A stretch of 64,000 bases of DNA from Acidimicrobiia bacterium (lineage in GTDB: Bacteria; Actinomycetota; Acidimicrobiia; Acidimicrobiales; Bin134), in the NCBI GenBank assembly GCA_009843865.1, contig VYCQ01000023.1:128320-192319 (forward strand). Reading direction: 5' to 3'. The notes beneath the pieces were generated by a model that made no database searches, was not told the DNA's origin, and was given only the letters and a program-made list of their open reading frames with translations. The position numbers and the translations under genes are program-made. Of this stretch, positions 40,675 to 50,284 are shown in pieces; the first letter of the stretch is position 1; each line of letters begins with the position of its first letter.

Positions 40675-43600
40675 TCATTGGGGCAAAACCCTGACAATCT
40701 GGATTTGCCTGTTTGGATCAAGCAATAACGCAGCAGCCTCTTTCACATCTTGCAGGGTTATCTCCTTCAAACCGTCAATCAGATCTTGATGCGTGATGGC
40801 ATCATCGCCTCCTGAAACGACCCACGCACTTAAGGATTCGATGATGTCGCTGTTCGTCAATAATTCAAGATCATCGCTCAGCACAGAGTGACCCTGAACA
40901 AACTCTTCGGAGGATATCTCACCAGCATGAAATTCCTTGAGGATGCGAGCCATCTTTGCTTCTATGTTGCTCATCTGCGTGGGGGCTCCGGTTGCTAGAG
41001 CTGAAATGGTGATATTAGGTGTTGGGGTGAGCCCTATGCGCACTGACGCTTCCGCACCATAAGACTCGCCCAATTCTTCGCGCACTTCGTTGAGAAGCTT
41101 GGTGCTCAAGATGACTTGAAGCACACGACTAGCCAGGAACAAGTTACGGTTGAGTTCTACTTCTGTTTCAAAAATATACGTGGCTCTTGTGGATTGATTC
41201 TCAGGACTCAGAACCACCTCTTGGCGCACAACTTCATCAGGTAAGGAGCCTCTACGATCCATGTAGGTGTCGGATTCTTTAGCTGGCAGGGTGCCAACAT
41301 AGGTGCGGGCCAGCTCAGCGACCACATCACGCTCCACATCGCCGACCACGATCACTGTTAAGTCGTCAATCCCGCCTAAGCGCTTTTGATAGATATCAAG
41401 CATGTCTTCAGCAGTTAGATCTGTTAGCTGTTCTTGCGAAGGTATTGGGTTGTACCAAGAGTAAGCATCACCGTGACGAGCTTGAAGTAGTGCTATAATC
41501 TCGCGTACATCTGGATCAGATTGGGCTAGGGAGATGTAGATGCCGCCAACATTAATGGCCTCTGCAAATGCTTGTTCGTCCACTCTCGGTGCTGTTACAT
41601 ACAGGTACATGAGCTGAAACATTGCTTCTGTTCCGACAGTGGTTGAAGAGCCAACAACACCTTCAGAAAACTCACCGATATAAGAGCGAACATTTATATT
41701 GTTTTCTGAGGAATAAGCAGTTAACTGATTTCTGCTGTAGCTCCCAAGCCCACTGGCATTCACAGCACGCGGTACCAAAGTTTGAGCGATCGGTCGCTCA
41801 CCTTCGGAAAACAGCGACCAGCCACCCCAAGAAAAAGCGTTCAAGACTACTGCGTTTTCTGATATGCCAGAGTAGGCATACAGCACTTGAGCGCCATTAT
41901 CAAAGACCCATCGATATGGGTCGTTCAGCTCGTCTGTAAGCGTCTCAATTGGGCCTTCGCTACTTGGTTCAACGCTTGCTGGCGGCTCTATTAGCTGTGT
42001 GATGATTTCCAATTCGGCAGGTAGCTGTCCTGGTGCAGCAGCTTCTAATGCAGCCTTTAATTCTGAAGCTGTCGGTAAATCAGAATCTTGGGGTGCCACC
42101 CCAATGATAATGGGCTCACTTAAAGCTAAAATTGCTCGGTATCGCTCGGTTAGCTCCCCTATTTGCAAGTCATCTAAAAGGGTGTTTACCCGTGCTGCGC
42201 GGCTTTCTGGAGTAGAAATATCAGAACTAGCTAAGAAGTGTGCCGTATATGCTTCAGCCAATTCAGTATCTCGTCTTGTGGCCGCAGCATCCACCGATGC
42301 TTGCAATTCGGCTCGCATTTCTCTAGATGCCCGATCAAAATCAGCTTGGCTAAATCCTAGTTCGGCCAAGCTCAACAATAAAGACCAGTAGTCTGTTAAC
42401 GCCGTAGCAAAGTTGTCTGCACGCAAGTTGGTGCCGTAGTAACGCAACCCACGAGTATGAGAAAAACTTGACCAGAATGCTGGGTCAATCTGAGATAAAA
42501 AACCTTGTTCATAGGCATCTTGCAAACGATTGTTCACCATGCTGGCGATGATTCGCTCAATCCAAAGCTGCCGGTTACCTGCGATGGTACCGGGATCCCA
42601 AGACGGTAGGCGTATGTCCAAAGATAAATAAGGATAAGCCTGCTCAGAGGAAGTGGCATTAGTAATGATTAAGTCATGGTCAATAGCCGACCGATGTTCA
42701 ACCTCAAGGGGTACCTCCCCTGCACCGATGTCATCGAAATACTCCTCTACCAGAGATTGCAGCGTGTCTACCGGTAAGTCGCCTACCGCAATAACTGCCA
42801 TGTTGGAGGGCACGTACCAGGATTCATAGAACGTCCTCAGATCTTGAGCAGTAGTAGCTGTAATGCTCTCTATAGTGCCAATTGGACTGCGGCCCTCATA
42901 AGGAGTGCCCTCGGTATAAACATTATCGAAAACGCGGAATATTTTACCGTCTCCGGATTCAACTCGTAACCGGTACTCATCGCGGATTATCCCCTGTTCT
43001 TCCTCCACATCCTCAGCACTAATGGTTGCGGCATGCGCCCACTCAGAAAGAACCCCAAAAGCTGTAGCAACTGAGTCCTCTTTTTCGTCAATAATAAGAT
43101 CTAGCTTGTACACCGTCTCGTCGTAAGACGTGTAAGCGTTGATATCAGGGCCAAACTCAATACCGATGCTCTGAAGGGCATCGGTAATTTCGTTACCAGG
43201 ATATTTCTTTGTGCCGTTGAACAACATGTGTTCTAGATAGTGGGCATAGCCAGCTCCGATAAAAGGCTCGTTCAAGGAACCAGCATTGACGGCAAGCCGC
43301 AAAGACAAAGACCCGCCCGGTGATTCGTTGGAACGCAGATAGTAGGTGAGGCCGTTGGCCAAGGTGCCGATACGTACTGCGGGGTCTACAGGTAACGAAA
43401 TCGCAGCAGTATCTGTGCTCTCAGCATCAGGGGTCACAGCACCGTCGCTGCTACTTGATGTAGATGAGCCTGCCAGCTCACCCTCATCGTTTGCAGCCTC
43501 ACCCTCATCTTGCGGCCCTTCGTCGCTGGTAGCACCATCAGCATCACCACCAGCATCACTATCAGTACCAGTATCACTATCAGCGCTATCAGCTGACTCT

Positions 43601-43797
43601 GTTTCACTAGCAGATTCTTCTTCACTGATGGAATCGCCTTCATCAGCGGGACTGTCTTCATCAGTGGATGTCGCTTCACCGATAGATGTTGTTGCTTGCG
43701 GGGTTGCAGTGTTTGGTACCGCATTCTCCACAGCACTATCGCTACAGCTAGACACAAACAGGACTGCACAAAGCAAAAGGGCGAAAGTTTTTCTCAT
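40675..43797 (-). CDS. M16 family zinc peptidase lipoprotein, two-domain, acidic linker
   Basis: Lipobox-like LFVSSC, long S/D/E-rich linker, HYLEHMLFNGTKKYPGNE (HxxEH), two M16 halves. Confidence 0.9.
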   Translation of the reverse strand: MRKTFALLLCAVLFVSSCSDSAVENAVPNTATPQATTSIGEATSTDEDSPADEGDSISEEESASETESADSADSDTGTDSDAGGDADGATSDEGPQDEGEAANDEGELAGSSTSSSSDGAVTPDAESTDTAAISLPVDPAVRIGTLANGLTYYLRSNESPGGSLSLRLAVNAGSLNEPFIGAGYAHYLEHMLFNGTKKYPGNEITDALQSIGIEFGPDINAYTSYDETVYKLDLIIDEKEDSVATAFGVLSEWAHAATISAEDVEEEQGIIRDEYRLRVESGDGKIFRVFDNVYTEGTPYEGRSPIGTIESITATTAQDLRTFYESWYVPSNMAVIAVGDLPVDTLQSLVEEYFDDIGAGEVPLEVEHRSAIDHDLIITNATSSEQAYPYLSLDIRLPSWDPGTIAGNRQLWIERIIASMVNNRLQDAYEQGFLSQIDPAFWSSFSHTRGLRYYGTNLRADNFATALTDYWSLLLSLAELGFSQADFDRASREMRAELQASVDAAATRRDTELAEAYTAHFLASSDISTPESRAARVNTLLDDLQIGELTERYRAILALSEPIIIGVAPQDSDLPTASELKAALEAAAPGQLPAELEIITQLIEPPASVEPSSEGPIETLTDELNDPYRWVFDNGAQVLYAYSGISENAVVLNAFSWGGWSLFSEGERPIAQTLVPRAVNASGLGSYSRNQLTAYSSENNINVRSYIGEFSEGVVGSSTTVGTEAMFQLMYLYVTAPRVDEQAFAEAINVGGIYISLAQSDPDVREIIALLQARHGDAYSWYNPIPSQEQLTDLTAEDMLDIYQKRLGGIDDLTVIVVGDVERDVVAELARTYVGTLPAKESDTYMDRRGSLPDEVVRQEVVLSPENQSTRATYIFETEVELNRNLFLASRVLQVILSTKLLNEVREELGESYGAEASVRIGLTPTPNITISALATGAPTQMSNIEAKMARILKEFHAGEISSEEFVQGHSVLSDDLELLTNSDIIESLSAWVVSGGDDAITHQDLIDGLKEITLQDVKEAAALLLDPNRQIQIVRVLPQ

Positions 43798-44048
43798 GGT
43801 TGTTCAGCTCTCCTCAGCATTTAGGGATCTTCAGCCAGTTTTTTTTTAAGGACTAAACCCTGTGATGATTTCAGAATTGTGAAGATTTCAATCGTTTAGA
43901 CTACTTATAAAGTGTAAGCCTTTGGTGGTTTAGATTCTGAATTATCTGAATGTGTTGGGTCTCTTAGTTTGTCCGGTAAGTTAGAAACCGGTGTCTGTCC
44001 CACAATCCGAATAAGGGACGTTCATACACATAATAAATCAAGGTTGAC

Positions 44049-46967
44049 ATGATCTGCCCCCCCACCCCTTCTATCGCCGAGTTAGATAACCCTCAAGAGT
44101 TTCTAGCTCGACACATCGGCCCCACCACCCAAGAACAAGCGCTTATGTTAAGCGAACTGGGCTTCGACAGCATTGATGCGCTTCTAGACGCTGTTGTGCC
44201 CTCCAACATCCGTTCAAAAAGCCCACTAGACCTTCCTCCGCCAATGACCGAAGCCGTCACCACTGAGGCTTTGCGAAAAATAGCTGGCCGCAACATCATA
44301 GCCACCTCGCTGATAGGCATGGGCTATTACAACACTATTACTCCAGCGGTAATCCGCCGCAATGTGCTAGAAAACCCAACCTGGTATACGGCCTATACCC
44401 CATATCAGCCCGAAATCTCTCAGGGGCGGCTTGAGGCTCTAATTAACTTCCAAACAATGGTCACTGATTTAACCGGCATGGGCATGGCTAATGCTTCATT
44501 GCTTGATGAGGGAACTGCGGCTGCTGAAGCAATGACGCTGTTGCGGCGTTTGAATCGTAAAACCGCCAAGGATCGCTTCGTGGTGGATGCAGACACCCAT
44601 CCCCAAACTATGGATGTCATTCATACTCGTGCCGCTCCACTAGGTATCGAAGTAGAGATAGCTGATTTAAACGCTGCCAACATCGCCCGCCTAGCCGAAA
44701 GAGCGTTTGCAGTGCTTGTGTCATACCCTGCAAGCTCTGGTCGCATCAACGACATAGGTAGCATTATTTCTGAAGCACACAACGCAAATGCCCTAGTGTC
44801 GGTGGCCAGTGATTTGTTGGCATTGTGCCTGTTGACACCCCCCGGTGAGTTAGGTGCCGATGTGGTGGTGGGATCATCGCAACGCTTTGGAGTGCCGTTG
44901 GGGTTCGGTGGACCTCATGCTGGCTTTATTGCAGTACGCGAAGCAGCCATGCGTTCTCTGCCAGGGCGACTAGTAGGAGTATCGGTAGACGATACCGGAG
45001 CCGTGGCTTACCGTCTCGCCCTTCAAACTCGCGAGCAACACATCCGCCGCGAGAAGGCCACCAGCAACATCTGCACAGCTCAAGTGCTGTTAGCCGTCAT
45101 GGCTGCCATGTATGCCATCTATCATGGTCCTGAAGGACTTACCCGGATCGCTACACGCACTCATCGCCTCACCGCCATTGCCGCTGCTGGCCTCCGTGAA
45201 GCTGGCTATGAACTTGCCGCAAATTACTTTTTTGACACAGTTACCGTAAGCACCCCCAACCAAGCCTCCCAAGTTACAGCAGCAGCCCTTAGAGAGGGTC
45301 TCAACCTTCGTCGCGTAGACAACAAAACGGTGGCTTTTTCATTGGATGAGACCAGCACTGCTACCACGCTAGATGTCCTATGGCGGGCATTTAATATTCA
45401 GCGAAGCCCGGATAGCCATAATGAAGCTATCCAAAGCCTTGATAGCAGCACTCCTGATGCGTTGCCAACCAACCTACGCCGAAGCAGCAGCTTTCTAACC
45501 CATCCCGTTTTCAACAGCTATCACAGTGAAACTGAGATGTTGCGTTATCTTCAGCATTTGGCTTCCAAAGATTTAGCTCTAGATCGCAGCATGATCCCAC
45601 TGGGGTCATGCACTATGAAACTCAATGCCGCTGTCCAAATGGAACCGATAAGTTGGCCAGAGTTTGCTCAAATCCACCCGTTTGCTCCCTCTGATCAAAC
45701 CCAAGGCTATCGAGCATTAATTGCTGATCTAGAGCAAGCGTTGCTAAAGATTACCGGCTATGCAGCCATCTCATTGCAACCAAATGCTGGTGCACAAGGA
45801 GAATTGGCTGGCCTGCTAGCTATCCGCGCTTATCATGCTGCTCAGGGACAAAACCAACGAAACATTTGCTTGATTCCCGCTTCGGCGCATGGCACCAACG
45901 CAGCTAGCGCAATCATGGCCGGGATGCAGGTGGTAGTGGTTGCCTGCGATGCCGATGGGAACGTGGACATAGCCGATCTGAAATCCAAAGCGGTGCAACA
46001 CGCAGAGCAACTCAGCACTTTGATGGTCACATATCCTTCCACTCATGGCGTGTTTGAAACACACATAGTTGAGGTATGTGACCTAATCCATCTTCACGGC
46101 GGGCAGGTTTACCTAGACGGTGCCAACCTGAACGCCCTAGTGGGTATAGCTCAGCCGGGCCAATTTGGTGCCGATGTGTCTCACTTAAATTTGCACAAAA
46201 CCTTTTGTATTCCACACGGCGGCGGCGGCCCCGGAGTTGGTCCCATAGCGGTGGGCGCTCACTTAGCGCCTTACTTGCCTAAGCATGCGTTAGTTCCCGA
46301 AGCGGGCCCATCAAGCGGAGTAGGAGCCGTGTCTTCAGCCCCTTGGGGCTCTGCGGGTATATTGCCGATTTCTTGGGCCTACATCACTGCTATGGGAGCA
46401 AATGGGCTTACTCAAGCCACTCGAGTTGCTTTGCTCAATGCCAACTACCTAGCAGCACGATTAAAGAACCTGTTTCCCCTGCTCTACACCGGCAGCAATG
46501 GTCTAGTTGCCCACGAATGCATCATTGACTTACGTCCTTTGCACGACCGCACAGGTGTCACTGTGGACGATGTGGCCAAACGCCTCATCGATTTCGGGTT
46601 TCATGCCCCTACCGTTTCTTTTCCGGTCGCGGGCACGCTGATGGTGGAACCCACCGAATCGGAATCCAAAGCAGAACTGGATCGCTTCGTGGCTGCTATG
46701 AGCGCCATCCGCGCTGAAATCCAGCAAGTGGCTGACGGCATCATCACTATAGAAAAAAGCCCACTGCGCAGAGCTCCTCACACTGCGACAGCAATAGCCG
46801 ACCATGATTGGGATCGCCCCTACTCGCGCAAACAAGCTGTGTTTGGTTTACAGGGAATCGCCGATCACAAATATTGGCCTCCTGTAGGGCGTATTGACGG
46901 TGCCTACGGTGACAAGAACGTTTTCTGTACCTGCCCACCCCTAGAAGACTTAACTGATAGTCAATAA
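44049..46967 (+). CDS. gcvP: Glycine dehydrogenase (decarboxylating), P-protein
   Basis: [63 protein letters not shown]. Confidence 0.97.
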   Translation: MICPPTPSIAELDNPQEFLARHIGPTTQEQALMLSELGFDSIDALLDAVVPSNIRSKSPLDLPPPMTEAVTTEALRKIAGRNIIATSLIGMGYYNTITPAVIRRNVLENPTWYTAYTPYQPEISQGRLEALINFQTMVTDLTGMGMANASLLDEGTAAAEAMTLLRRLNRKTAKDRFVVDADTHPQTMDVIHTRAAPLGIEVEIADLNAANIARLAERAFAVLVSYPASSGRINDIGSIISEAHNANALVSVASDLLALCLLTPPGELGADVVVGSSQRFGVPLGFGGPHAGFIAVREAAMRSLPGRLVGVSVDDTGAVAYRLALQTREQHIRREKATSNICTAQVLLAVMAAMYAIYHGPEGLTRIATRTHRLTAIAAAGLREAGYELAANYFFDTVTVSTPNQASQVTAAALREGLNLRRVDNKTVAFSLDETSTATTLDVLWRAFNIQRSPDSHNEAIQSLDSSTPDALPTNLRRSSSFLTHPVFNSYHSETEMLRYLQHLASKDLALDRSMIPLGSCTMKLNAAVQMEPISWPEFAQIHPFAPSDQTQGYRALIADLEQALLKITGYAAISLQPNAGAQGELAGLLAIRAYHAAQGQNQRNICLIPASAHGTNAASAIMAGMQVVVVACDADGNVDIADLKSKAVQHAEQLSTLMVTYPSTHGVFETHIVEVCDLIHLHGGQVYLDGANLNALVGIAQPGQFGADVSHLNLHKTFCIPHGGGGPGVGPIAVGAHLAPYLPKHALVPEAGPSSGVGAVSSAPWGSAGILPISWAYITAMGANGLTQATRVALLNANYLAARLKNLFPLLYTGSNGLVAHECIIDLRPLHDRTGVTVDDVAKRLIDFGFHAPTVSFPVAGTLMVEPTESESKAELDRFVAAMSAIRAEIQQVADGIITIEKSPLRRAPHTATAIADHDWDRPYSRKQAVFGLQGIADHKYWPPVGRIDGAYGDKNVFCTCPPLEDLTDSQ

Positions 46968-46993
46968 ACAAGTTCCCGCAAAAGGCATGGGGC

Positions 46994-47623
46994 TTATTGG
47001 ATGCTAATGGCATGATTGCTAATGAGCTTGTCCCACACCTTGTCTACCGCGTCTGCCAAATCATCCAAACTACCATTGTTGTGGATCACATAATTAGCTA
47101 GCGCGCGACGTTGCCTGTCGCTGGCTTGGCTATCCATGCGAGCCTTAGCTTGTTGTTTGTTGAGCCCTCGCCGAATCAGCCGTCGCATGCGCACTTCTTC
47201 GGGGGCCTCAACTACCACCACCCTGCTGTAGCCCTTGCCGGAGGGCAATTGTCCCAAACAGCTTTCGATCAGCACTGCCATATCTAACACCACAACATCC
47301 ACATCTACACGTTCGGCGAATGCCGCTAGGCGCTGTTCTAACACTGCATTGATGGCCGGGTGGCTGATGATCTCAAGGGCCTTTAACCGTTCGGGCTGCG
47401 CAAACACCTCAGCAGCTAATTTGGCCCGATCTATGTTGCCGTTTTTATCTATAATTTTTTGTCCGAAAACCTCAATCACTGCTTGGGCGGCAGGGTTTTG
47501 TGGTTCTAAGACTTCCCGTCCTATGGCATCCACATCAATCACCACCGCACCTAGCTCACCAAAGCGGTGTGCCACAGATGTCTTGCCAGCACCGATGCCT
47601 CCAGTAAGGCCCACGACCAACAC
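46994..47623 (-). CDS. coaE: Dephospho-CoA kinase
   Basis: VGLTGGIGAGKTSVA, DVDAIGREVL, VVEAPEEVRMRRLIRRG. Confidence 0.93.
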   Translation of the reverse strand: MLVVGLTGGIGAGKTSVAHRFGELGAVVIDVDAIGREVLEPQNPAAQAVIEVFGQKIIDKNGNIDRAKLAAEVFAQPERLKALEIISHPAINAVLEQRLAAFAERVDVDVVVLDMAVLIESCLGQLPSGKGYSRVVVVEAPEEVRMRRLIRRGLNKQQAKARMDSQASDRQRRALANYVIHNNGSLDDLADAVDKVWDKLISNHAISIQ

Positions 47624-47663
47624 ACTATGAGGCTAGTCAATCTAAGCAGTAGCGTCTTGCAGT

Positions 47664-49037
47664 ATGACTAAATCTGCTGAACATTTCGATCTTATAGTGG
47701 TTGGTGCCGGGTCGGGCAACAGCGTGCTCGCTGCCGATTTTGACCACTGGCGAGTTGCCATTGTGGAACGGAACACTTTTGGGGGTACCTGTTTGAATAG
47801 GGGTTGTATACCATCCAAGATGTTTGTCTACGCCGCCGATGTTGCCCACCAAGCTGGCAACACCGCCAATTTGGGAGTAGACAGCTCTTTAAACGGAGTA
47901 CGGTGGGGGGACATTGTAAACCGTGTCTTTGGCCGGATAGACCCCATCGCTCAAAGCGGAGAGGAGTACCGTCAAAGCCAGCCTAACGTCACTGTTTTCA
48001 AAGGCCAGGCACGCTTTATAGGCCACAAGACATTAGATGTAAACGGGCAGCAAATTAGCGGCGAGCAAATCATCTTGGCAGCCGGTGCCCGACCCTTCGT
48101 ACCACCAATTCCAGGGTTAACAAGTGCATCTGAGGCTCAAGTTGAGTATCACACCTCAGATTCGATCATGCGTTTAACGAAGCTGCCTGAGCACTTGATA
48201 ATTTTGGGTGGAGGCTACATTGCTTCAGAACTAGCCCATGTTTTTAACGCGTTGGGTAGCGCTGTAACCATCGTGAATCGCTCTGAAAGGCTGTTGGCGG
48301 TTGTCGATGAAGATATCTCGGCTGCTTTTACCAAACACATGGTTGAACGGATGAATTGCATTTTGAATTCACCGGTCATCAACGTGAAGCAAGTGGGTTC
48401 GGAGATTACGGTTACCACCAAGGCTCGCGCGATCAGCGGCGACGTTTTGCTGGTGGCTGCTGGTAGGGTGCCCAACGCCGATCAACTAGAAGTGACCTGT
48501 ACCGGTGTGAATGTAGGGCCTCAAGGCCATGTGATAACTGATGAGTTCTTACGCACCAACGTGGAGGGGATCTGGGCACTAGGTGACATCTGCCACTCTA
48601 TTCAGCTTAAGCACACCGCTAATGAAGATACCCGGGTGGTAGCCCACAACATCGCCCACCCCGAAGATCTACGCCGCCCTAACTACTCGGGTATTCCCTA
48701 TGCGGTGTTTTCGCATCCCCAAATTGCCTCAGTCGGTGCCACCGAACAACAGCTACGAACAGAAAAGCGCGTCTACAAGCGGGTTGTACGCTACTACTCT
48801 GATACCGCCTACGCCTGGGCTATGGAAGACACCAGCAGCTTCGTCAAACTACTAGCCGACCCGAAAACGAACCTATTGTTGGGTGCTCACATTATCGGCC
48901 CACAAGCCCCTATCCTTATACAGCAGCTCATACAAGGCATGCAGTTCCAACTAACCGTTCAACAGATGGCACGAGGACAGCTTTATATACACCCTGCCCT
49001 CACCGAGGTAGTAGAACAAGCTCTTTTAGAATTCTAG
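47664..49037 (+). CDS. mtr: Mycothione reductase-like pyridine nucleotide-disulfide oxidoreductase
   Basis: GGTCLNRGCIPSKMFVYAADVA, ILGGGYIASELAHVF, C-terminal HPALTEVVEQALL. Confidence 0.85.
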   Translation: MTKSAEHFDLIVVGAGSGNSVLAADFDHWRVAIVERNTFGGTCLNRGCIPSKMFVYAADVAHQAGNTANLGVDSSLNGVRWGDIVNRVFGRIDPIAQSGEEYRQSQPNVTVFKGQARFIGHKTLDVNGQQISGEQIILAAGARPFVPPIPGLTSASEAQVEYHTSDSIMRLTKLPEHLIILGGGYIASELAHVFNALGSAVTIVNRSERLLAVVDEDISAAFTKHMVERMNCILNSPVINVKQVGSEITVTTKARAISGDVLLVAAGRVPNADQLEVTCTGVNVGPQGHVITDEFLRTNVEGIWALGDICHSIQLKHTANEDTRVVAHNIAHPEDLRRPNYSGIPYAVFSHPQIASVGATEQQLRTEKRVYKRVVRYYSDTAYAWAMEDTSSFVKLLADPKTNLLLGAHIIGPQAPILIQQLIQGMQFQLTVQQMARGQLYIHPALTEVVEQALLEF

Positions 49038-49083
49038 AGAGCGCGGCTCTTTAAGGCCCCTGCGAAAAAGTTTTTACACTCCT

Positions 49084-49115
49084 TATATGTGTCTATGTCT
49101 ATATGTGTCTATGTG
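49084..49115. repeat. 16-bp tandem direct repeat (tatatgtgtctatgt[c/g]) x2
   Basis: tatatgtgtctatgtc / tatatgtgtctatgtg read directly, about 28 bp upstream of the sbcD-like start. Confidence 0.95.
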
Positions 49116-49142
49116 TCACACGTCCTATATATATTGCTCCCC

Positions 49143-50282
49143 ATGGTGAGGTTTGTTCACACAGCCGATTGGCAGCTTGGCCAATGTCGCGACTACCTAG
49201 ACGAAGATGCCCAGACGAGGCTTAATGAATCAAGAATTGAGGCCATATCGGCTATAGGGTCGTTGGCTGTTGAGGAGAGCTGCTCGTTCGTGGTGGTATG
49301 CGGTGATGTTTTCGAGCACAACCAAGTGAACCGGCGCGTGTTGAGTAGAGCACTGAGTGCCATGAAGGAGGCGCGAGATGTTGTGTTCTACCTGCTCCCC
49401 GGCAACCACGACCCGCTTAATGCGTCATCTATCTACTACTCACCAGATTTCCAAAGTCGACCTGACAACGTGTACTTGCTAGACAGCGCAGACCCTGTTG
49501 AGATTGAGCCAGGGGTTGAATTAATCGGAGCCCCATGGCCAAACAAAGAGCCGACTTCGGATCTAGTGACCGATGCCTGTTCCTACCTGTCCGATGACGC
49601 GCTAGACAATGGGCGTGTGCGAATCGTTGTTGGCCACGGTGGGACGGATACCCTCGCTATGGGAAGAGTCGGATCAAAAACGATCTCTACTACTTCGTTA
49701 GAGTCACTGATCGGACAAGGCCGTATCCATTATGTCGCTTTGGGGGATCGGCATTCCACAACTTCGGTAGGTAACACGGGCCGAATCTGGTATTCGGGGT
49801 CACCCGAGCCGACGGATTTTAGAGAGACAGACCCCGGCAATGTCCTTATTGTAGATGTTGATGAACAGATAGTGGAGGTAACACCTAAGCCAGTGGGGAG
49901 GTGGAGTTTTGTCGAAGAGGCGAGAGTTTTGACCTCAGGCGAGGATGTGGATTTACTCGGCGAGTGGCTAACAGCGATTAGCGACAAAAAACGAGCCATC
50001 GTCCAACTTGATCTGAGCGGGCAGGTATCGGTGAAACAGAAAGCACGACTTGACGAAATCCTAGCTAGCTACTGCGATGAGTTCGCTCACTTAACAGAGA
50101 AGTCTGACTGGACCAGCCTAGTGTTAATCCCAGACAACATGGACGAACAAGAGGTCGGCTTGTCTGGTTATGCCCTAGCCACATGGAATGAATTAAAAGC
50201 CGAAGCATTGTCATCTAACCCCGAAAAGGCGCGAATCGCCAAAGAGTCGTTAGCCATCATGTACCGAATAGCAAAACACTAG
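49143..50282 (+). CDS. SbcD/YhaO-like DNA repair metallophosphoesterase (nuclease subunit)
   Basis: VRFVHTADWQLGQ, VVVCGDVFEHNQVN, LLPGNHDPLN; start at ATG 49143. Confidence 0.88.
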   Translation: MVRFVHTADWQLGQCRDYLDEDAQTRLNESRIEAISAIGSLAVEESCSFVVVCGDVFEHNQVNRRVLSRALSAMKEARDVVFYLLPGNHDPLNASSIYYSPDFQSRPDNVYLLDSADPVEIEPGVELIGAPWPNKEPTSDLVTDACSYLSDDALDNGRVRIVVGHGGTDTLAMGRVGSKTISTTSLESLIGQGRIHYVALGDRHSTTSVGNTGRIWYSGSPEPTDFRETDPGNVLIVDVDEQIVEVTPKPVGRWSFVEEARVLTSGEDVDLLGEWLTAISDKKRAIVQLDLSGQVSVKQKARLDEILASYCDEFAHLTEKSDWTSLVLIPDNMDEQEVGLSGYALATWNELKAEALSSNPEKARIAKESLAIMYRIAKH

Positions 50283-50284
50283 GC

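Noticed and set aside
43434-43849. ORFs (+167 aa and -111 aa) over the acidic linker of the M16 peptidase
   Set aside because: Ser/Ala-rich shadow translation of low-complexity DNA.
43850-44048. Possible glycine riboswitch upstream of gcvP
   Set aside because: I could not identify the conserved glycine-riboswitch core by eye. Needs cmscan.
45409-45437. ggatagc...gctatcc hairpin in gcvP
   Set aside because: 7-bp stem inside coding sequence, compatible with chance.
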